A stretch of 27,095 nt of DNA from Candidatus Caccousia avistercoris (GTDB taxonomy: Bacteria; Bacillota; Clostridia; Oscillospirales; Acutalibacteraceae): positions 1 to 27,095 of the forward strand of contig DVMK01000159.1 of NCBI GenBank assembly GCA_018715025.1, in the 5' to 3' direction. How positions within the stretch are numbered: the first letter of the stretch is position 1; each line of letters starts with the position of its first letter. Made by a program: the position numbers and the translations under genes. Below are positions 22,810 to 27,095 of this stretch, piece by piece. A model generated the notes under the pieces. It ran no database searches. It saw only the letters and a program-made list of their open reading frames with translations, and was not told the DNA's origin.

Positions 22810-23982
22810 TCATGCCTGCCCGGCCCCGCAGATGCGGTTCAGCCGTTCTGAGGTGACGAGCATCAGAAGCACGAAGAGAAGGAGGTAGGCCGGGTAAAGC
22901 CCAATGGACACATGGTTGGCCAGCAGGCCGAAGATGGGCGGCATAAAGGTAGAGCCCACATAGGCGCAGGCCATTTGAATGCCGATGATGGCCTGGGAAT
23001 TCTCCTTGCCGAAGCGGAAGGGGGTGAAATGGATGATGGAGGGGTAAATGGGAGCGCAGCCCAGGCCGATGACCAGCAGGCCCGCCAGCGCCAGCCCGTG
23101 GATCCCCACCGGCAGGGCAATGAGCACACCTCCCGCCAGGGCGATGAGCACGCCTGCCCGGATGAGGATCCGGTCCCCCAGCTTGTCCGCGAAAAATCCG
23201 CACAGGAACCGGCCGAAGGTGATGCCCAGGAAGAAGAGGGAGGCGAAGCTGGCGGCCAGCTCCGGGTCAACGCCGTGAAACTGCACCAGGTAGCTGCTGG
23301 CCCACAGGCCGGTGGTGCCTTCCGCGGCGGAGTAAGAGAAGAAGGTGATCAGAAGAAGCGGCACGCCCCGGATTTTCATGGCCTGGGGCAGGGTCAGCCG
23401 GGGGGCGGCCGCCCGTTCCTCCGCCTTTTCCGCATCCTTCCTCTTCCACATGGGCAGGCTCAGGAACAAAACGGCGGTGAGCGCAAACTGGATAACGGAA
23501 ACCGTCCGGTACCCTTGCTGCCAGCCCATCGCGCCCGAGAGGGCCCAGCTCATAATGTAGGGGCTTACCGCCGCGCCCACCCCCCAGAAGCAGTGCAGCC
23601 AGCTCATGTGGCGGGAGGCATAGTGCAGCGCCACATAATTGTTCAGCGCCGCGTCCACGGCCCCGGCCCCCAGCCCGTAGGGCACGGCCCACAGGCACAG
23701 CAGCGGGAAGGCACCGGTGAAGGAAAAGCCCAGCAGGGCGGCGGCCGTCATCAGCACGCTTACGGCGGTGACAAGCCCCGCCCCGAATTTCCTGGTGAGG
23801 GCGTCGGAAAACAGGCTGGACACAATCGTCCCGCCTGAGATGATCATGGTGACGATCCCCGCATAGGAAACCGGCACGCCCAACTCCAGGTGCATGACAG
23901 GCCAGGCAGAGCCCAGCAGGGAATCCGGCAGGCCAAGGCTGATGAAGGCAAGGTAGATGATAGCAAGCAGAAGTGAGAACAT
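22810..23982 (-). CDS. MFS transporter
   Basis: This 390-residue, 12-segment protein belongs to the major facilitator superfamily. The loop 2-3 motif appears as SDALTRKFGAG, with the half-repeat copy CGFFADKLGDRILIRAG in the second half. A central cytoplasmic loop (about residues 180-200, MWKRKDAEKAEERAA) splits two six-helix bundles. The ALNNYVALHYASRHMSWLHCFWG segment resembles the sugar-porter-like branch of bacterial MFS proteins (FucP-related), so a sugar substrate is plausible, but I cannot name it. The ATG at 23982 has AAAGGA a few bases upstream. The nearest upstream unit is the purine salvage pair, with a terminator between, and no clear promoter is visible. It is adjacent to, but oriented against, the GH127 regulator. 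Confidence 0.9.
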   Translation of the reverse strand: MFSLLLAIIYLAFISLGLPDSLLGSAWPVMHLELGVPVSYAGIVTMIISGGTIVSSLFSDALTRKFGAGLVTAVSVLMTAAALLGFSFTGAFPLLCLWAVPYGLGAGAVDAALNNYVALHYASRHMSWLHCFWGVGAAVSPYIMSWALSGAMGWQQGYRTVSVIQFALTAVLFLSLPMWKRKDAEKAEERAAAPRLTLPQAMKIRGVPLLLITFFSYSAAEGTTGLWASSYLVQFHGVDPELAASFASLFFLGITFGRFLCGFFADKLGDRILIRAGVLIALAGGVLIALPVGIHGLALAGLLVIGLGCAPIYPSIIHFTPFRFGKENSQAIIGIQMACAYVGSTFMPPIFGLLANHVSIGLYPAYLLLFVLLMLVTSERLNRICGAGQA

Positions 23983-24062
23983 AGCAATCCTTTCGTCCCT
24001 GTTTTTTCAAAATTTTTTCGGCCCGTGCTTTTGGGGGAAACGGGCGCCCCGGAACAGAAAAG

Positions 24063-24096
24063 GCAGCCCCGTCAGCCCTTCGGCCGGCGGAGCTGC
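24063..24096 (-). terminator. Terminator of the purine salvage pair
   Basis: GCAGCCCCG (24063-24071) pairs with CGGAGCTGC (24088-24096), one G-T wobble, with further inner pairing. On the minus strand it is followed by CTTTTCTG. It lies 26 bases past the phosphoribosyltransferase stop. Confidence 0.7.
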
Positions 24097-24122
24097 TTAC
24101 TGTCTTTTTTACAGGAAATCCC

Positions 24123-24671
24123 TTACCCCTGAAGAGGGAACAAGGGCAGCTCTTTCAGGAAGATAATGTCATCCCGCTGGGCGGCGTCGCCCTCCGCCAG
24201 GATAGCGGCCTTGGCCACAATGTTGCCGCCGGCCTTCTCCACCAGGCGCTCAATGGCCAGCAGGGATTCGCCGGTGGAGATCACGTCGTCCACAATGGCG
24301 ACCCGCTTGCCGTTCAGCAGCATGGCGTCCTTGCCGTCCAGGCAAAGGGTCTGGGTTTTCTGGGTGGTGATGGACACCACCTCGTCGGTGATGGGGTGGC
24401 TCATGTAGGGCTTTACGCTCTTGCGGGCCACAATGTAGTAGGGCAGGCCCCGCAGGCGGCACAGCTCGTTCACCAGGGGGATTCCCTTGGCCTCGGCGGT
24501 GACGATGAAATCCACCTCCGGCAGCTTCTCTTCAATGAGAGGGGCGGATTTGGTAACGATCTCGCAGTCCCCCAAAATCACGAAGCTGGCAATGGCCAGA
24601 TGGTCGGAAATCTGCATAATAGGCAGCTGCCGCGTTACTCCGGCAACCTCCAGAGTATAATATTCCTGCAT
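24123..24671 (-). CDS. Purine (adenine-type) phosphoribosyltransferase
   Basis: This 182-residue enzyme has the type I phosphoribosyltransferase fold. The PRPP-binding loop is VAIVDDVISTGES (about residues 125-137), and the FIVTAEAKGIPLVNELCR segment matches adenine/xanthine phosphoribosyltransferases. It would join a free purine base to PRPP to give the nucleotide and pyrophosphate. The adenine type is likeliest, but xanthine or another purine is possible because the hood region is divergent. The ATG at 24671 has AAAGGA 11 bases upstream; the alternative ATG at 24683 directly abuts that site and is less likely. It starts 28 bases after the permease gene ends, so the two form an import-and-capture operon. 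Confidence 0.82.
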   Translation of the reverse strand: MQEYYTLEVAGVTRQLPIMQISDHLAIASFVILGDCEIVTKSAPLIEEKLPEVDFIVTAEAKGIPLVNELCRLRGLPYYIVARKSVKPYMSHPITDEVVSITTQKTQTLCLDGKDAMLLNGKRVAIVDDVISTGESLLAIERLVEKAGGNIVAKAAILAEGDAAQRDDIIFLKELPLFPLQG

Positions 24672-24699
24672 CAAAGAAAACATCCTTTCCAAAAATAGG

Positions 24700-25794
24700 T
24701 TACAGCGCCAGGCCGGTGGCGGCCACAATAAGCTTCAGCACAATGCCGGCCAGCATGCCGAAGAAGGGGTCGAACACCGCGGTGACCGACATGGTAACCG
24801 CCGCAATTACGGTGCCGCCCGCCTCGCCGGTGGTGAAGGCCGCCGCCCCGTCCCCGGGAATGGTGACAAAGGCGCCCAGAATAAACAGGAAGCCGGCAAT
24901 GGACTGGCTGGGCACAAATTTCCCGATTTTGGGCAGCAGGCCCAGGAAGAGGATGAGCGCCATGATGGTCATCATAATCACAGCCGACAGCACCGGCTGC
25001 GGGGCCGCGCCTGTGGCAGAGATGATGGCTTCCACCGGGCCGCCGCCGAACAGGGAGCTGACGGCGTCCGCCAGGCCGGAGTACACGGTGAGCTGATCCA
25101 CGTTCAGCTGTTCCGTCCCCATGCCGCTGGTAATGTTGCCGAAAGCGATGTTCGCCCCAATGGTAAGGCAGGCCAGAGAAAGGGCGCCCCGCACCACAGG
25201 CAGGCTGATCACAGGCTTTTCCACCTTCAGGCGGAACATCTTTTCCGTCACGGCATTCTGGCCCAGCTCCTGCCCGGCCACCTTGGCGGCAATGCTGGAA
25301 ATGATGAGGGAGCCCACAATGGTGTACACCAGGGCGTTGCTGGGATCCAGCGCCATGGTGATGAGATAGATCAGCACCGCAGAGGCCACCGAAATCCAGC
25401 CTACCAGCTGGTTTTCCTTCACCATGTTGAAGGCTGTGCGCACCAGCACAAAGCCCACGCCCGCCATCATGGCGTGCACAATGGCATCTCCCGCAAAGGA
25501 GGTAATGGCGGAAAGGGCCCCCGTCAGGCCCAGCACCACCATGATAATGCCGCCGAACATCACCATGGAAAGCCGTTCCCTGCGGTTTTTGCCCATGCTC
25601 CCTGCCATGACAATGGTTTCTGCCTGGAAGGAGATGGGGGCCACCGAATTCAGCGCGCCGCAGGCCACCGCACCAATGGCGAAGCCGATGCCGGTGGGCA
25701 CCGAGGCAAAGCCGTAGCTCAGGGCCAGCAGACCCTGGGGGATGCCGTTCAGCACCACGCCGATGGCAGCCAGAATGTCTTGCAGAAGATCCAA
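24700..25794 (-). CDS. Permease, probably NCS2 purine/xanthine type
   Basis: This 364-residue membrane protein has about 10-12 segments rich in glycine and alanine. Recognisable stretches include GVVLNGIPQG at the N-terminus, APISFQAETIVMAGSMGKNRRERL with a conserved cytoplasmic loop, and GPVEAIISATGAAPQPVLSAV, followed by LFLGLLPKIGKFVP. These suggest an NCS2 (nucleobase/cation symport-2) relative, and the downstream purine phosphoribosyltransferase gene fits a nucleobase importer. It is shorter than the usual 430 residues or so, lacking part of the N-terminal region, so the family call is moderate. The start is TTG at 25794, with AAAGG 10 bases upstream. A promoter lies 54 bases upstream; there is no purine riboswitch. 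Confidence 0.65.
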   Translation of the reverse strand: MDLLQDILAAIGVVLNGIPQGLLALSYGFASVPTGIGFAIGAVACGALNSVAPISFQAETIVMAGSMGKNRRERLSMVMFGGIIMVVLGLTGALSAITSFAGDAIVHAMMAGVGFVLVRTAFNMVKENQLVGWISVASAVLIYLITMALDPSNALVYTIVGSLIISSIAAKVAGQELGQNAVTEKMFRLKVEKPVISLPVVRGALSLACLTIGANIAFGNITSGMGTEQLNVDQLTVYSGLADAVSSLFGGGPVEAIISATGAAPQPVLSAVIMMTIMALILFLGLLPKIGKFVPSQSIAGFLFILGAFVTIPGDGAAAFTTGEAGGTVIAAVTMSVTAVFDPFFGMLAGIVLKLIVAATGLAL

Positions 25795-25847
25795 AAAGCA
25801 ACACCCTTTCCTTAATAAAAAATAAATCCTCTGTTCACAATATATTC

Positions 25848-25876
25848 ATCATAGTAGAAAATTGTCGAAAAATCAA
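25848..25876 (-). promoter_or_regulatory. Promoter of the purine salvage pair
   Basis: On the minus strand, TTGATT (25871-25876) and TATGAT (25848-25853) are separated by 17 bases, in the 101-base gap between the oxidoreductase stop and the permease start. No G-box (PurR) or purine riboswitch sequence is apparent. Confidence 0.65.
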
Positions 25877-25895
25877 GGTGTACAGAGAGAAAATA

Positions 25896-26903
25896 TCACG
25901 CCCCCGCGGAGGCGTCCGCCGGCAGAGAAATCCAGCCGCCCCCCGCCGCCATGGATTCGTTGGCGGCCAGCGTAAGCCGGAAGGAGCGCAGGGCGTCCCG
26001 GTAAGGGGAACGGATATAAGCCGGGTTGTTCTCCCGCACGGCGCGGAAGAAGGCTTCCAGCGCCTGCCGGTGGGTATGAGGGGCGGGAACGGTCTGGCGG
26101 GACTCCCTTGTGAGGAAAAGGGCTTCCTGCCCCCAGCGGTATTCCACCCGGCCCTTTTCCCCATGGAGGGTGAAGCCCACGTCAGGAAGGCCCTGGGGGC
26201 CAAGGTAGCAGCCGGTGAGGATGACGGCGGAAAGCCCGCTGGCGAAGGCCACCTCCGCGCAGGAGGCTCTCTCCACATCGGCCGTTTCCGGCGGGAAGGG
26301 ATCCCCCACCGGGCGGCAGCGGACCGCCGACGCTTCCCCCAGCAGGAAGCGCAGGGCGTCGAAGATGTGGGTGCACTGCTCCACCACCTGCCCGCCGGAG
26401 GAAGCCTTCCTCCGCCACCAGGCCGAAGCCGGCAGACCGCCGATCCACCGGCCGTAAACGTGCCCCAGCGCCCCCAGCCTGCCCTGCGCCAGCGCCTCCT
26501 TCACCTGGGAAAGGGCGGGGCAGTACCTCTCTTGGTACCCCACGCTGCACAGCACGCCGGCTTTTTCCACCGCGCGGCCAATGGCCTCCGCCCGCTCTAT
26601 GTCCAGCTCCAGGGGCTTTTCCACATACAGGTGGATCCCCCGGGCCGCCGCGGCCTGCTCAATCCCCTCGTGGCGGTCCGGCGTGACGCACACCAGCAGG
26701 GCGTCCAGCTCCTCCTGCTCCAGCATTTCGCGCCAATCCCCGTACTGGCGGGCGGCTGGGACCCGTTGGCCCAGCGCCTGCCGCCGGGCAAGATTCCCGG
26801 CCGCCAGGGCCGAAATTTCCACATCCTCCATAGTCAGCATATTTTCCACGTGCGTGGCGGCGATGCCGCCGCACCCCACAATTCCCGTTCTTACCTTTTC
26901 CAC
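25896..26903 (-). CDS. Gfo/Idh/MocA family oxidoreductase
   Basis: This 335-residue protein has an N-terminal NAD(P)-binding Rossmann fold with G10-x-G12-G13 in IVGCGGIAATH, then the family's EKPL motif (K96, a catalytic lysine) and a C-terminal alpha/beta domain with GGQVVEQCTHIFDALRFLLG around residue 175, whose histidine is the usual second catalytic residue. Such enzymes oxidise or reduce sugars, inositols or their derivatives; the substrate is unknown. The likely start is GTG at 26903, with AAGGAG nine bases upstream and the normal family N-terminus directly after. The open frame extends 42 codons further, with no ribosome binding site for that form. No convincing promoter is visible upstream, although TTGACA occurs near 26995. 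Confidence 0.9.
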   Translation of the reverse strand: MEKVRTGIVGCGGIAATHVENMLTMEDVEISALAAGNLARRQALGQRVPAARQYGDWREMLEQEELDALLVCVTPDRHEGIEQAAAARGIHLYVEKPLELDIERAEAIGRAVEKAGVLCSVGYQERYCPALSQVKEALAQGRLGALGHVYGRWIGGLPASAWWRRKASSGGQVVEQCTHIFDALRFLLGEASAVRCRPVGDPFPPETADVERASCAEVAFASGLSAVILTGCYLGPQGLPDVGFTLHGEKGRVEYRWGQEALFLTRESRQTVPAPHTHRQALEAFFRAVRENNPAYIRSPYRDALRSFRLTLAANESMAAGGGWISLPADASAGA

Positions 26904-27020
26904 CTTTTCCCGCTCCTTCCGCTTGCCCCCACCAGGCAAAGAGAGAAAGCGCCGCCGGAGGCCTGCCCGGCCCCGGGAAGCCGCTTTGCCCTTGTCAAGC
27001 TGTGGGGAACCTTTACACAG

Positions 27021-27062
27021 AAAAGCCACCCTGCCCCTGGAAAAGGGAAACGGGTGGCTTTT
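27021..27062. terminator. Terminator near the right edge
   Basis: AAAAGCCACCC (27021-27031) pairs perfectly with GGGTGGCTTTT (27052-27062), an 11-bp stem with A and T ends that could work in both directions. It lies upstream of the oxidoreductase gene, so it probably ends a gene outside the window entering on the minus strand. Bases 26904-27020 contain no gene. Confidence 0.75.
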
Positions 27063-27095
27063 CTGTTACTTACAGGAATATGAAAGGAACCATTC

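Noticed and set aside
25795..25895. Purine riboswitch ahead of the permease gene
   Set aside because: The gap is about 100 bases with the promoter inside it; no three-way-junction sequence is present.

Overview
The window reads as a chromosomal stretch from a GC-rich, strictly anaerobic Gram-positive bacterium of the Clostridia. An Oscillospirales-type gut commensal is my best guess; this is inference, as there is no rRNA or marker gene to confirm it. The signs are strong AGGAGG-type ribosome binding sites, frequent TTG starts, SigA-like promoters with 16-17 bp spacers, U-tailed hairpin terminators, a single-chain pyruvate:ferredoxin oxidoreductase, group II ECF transporter S components, a class I preQ1 riboswitch, and carbohydrate genes suited to plant and host glycans. 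I see no phage, transposase, integrase, CRISPR array, rRNA or tRNA.

Layout, left to right. (1) 51-4894, minus strand: a corrinoid gene cluster read as corrinoid protein, MtaA-type methyltransferase, an internal hairpin terminator, DUF2284 protein, corrinoid-activating ferredoxin/ASKHA protein, transcobalamin-like DUF4430 surface protein, ECF S component, final terminator. It appears to combine a methyl-transfer centre, its reductive repair enzyme and a likely corrinoid uptake pair, but has no obvious MtaB/MttB-type substrate methyltransferase. (2) 5119-7167, plus: a GH42 beta-galactosidase. (3) 7247-9693, plus: an ECF sigma factor with an ECF-type promoter of its own, overlapping a membrane protein whose outer part is a degenerate LytR-CpsA-Psr domain, probably its anti-sigma factor. 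(4) 9793-11412, plus: a formylglycine-type sulfatase with promoter and terminator. (5) 11413-11844: a gene-free run of hairpins. (6) 11845-15500, minus: nifJ, with a strong promoter and a TGTGA-N6-TCACA operator just upstream.

(7) 15695-17344, plus: a CNNM/CBS/CorC membrane protein with a structured leader. (8) 17401-19559, plus: preQ1 riboswitch, queT, and a TrkH/KtrB potassium transporter. (9) 19889-22786: a GH127-type beta-L-arabinofuranosidase (minus) divergent from an AraC-family regulator (plus), sharing a short control region. (10) 22810-25876, minus: an MFS transporter, then a purine salvage pair (phosphoribosyltransferase and NCS2-type permease). (11) 25896-26903, minus: a Gfo/Idh/MocA oxidoreductase, with a terminator hairpin near the right edge.

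How it fits together: mostly short, independent units. The glycan enzymes (GH42, sulfatase, GH127) lack neighbouring transporters and look like dispersed single-enzyme loci. The most distinctive parts are the corrinoid cluster, the sigma/LCP-like pair, the nifJ control region and the hairpin-rich gap at 11413-11844.
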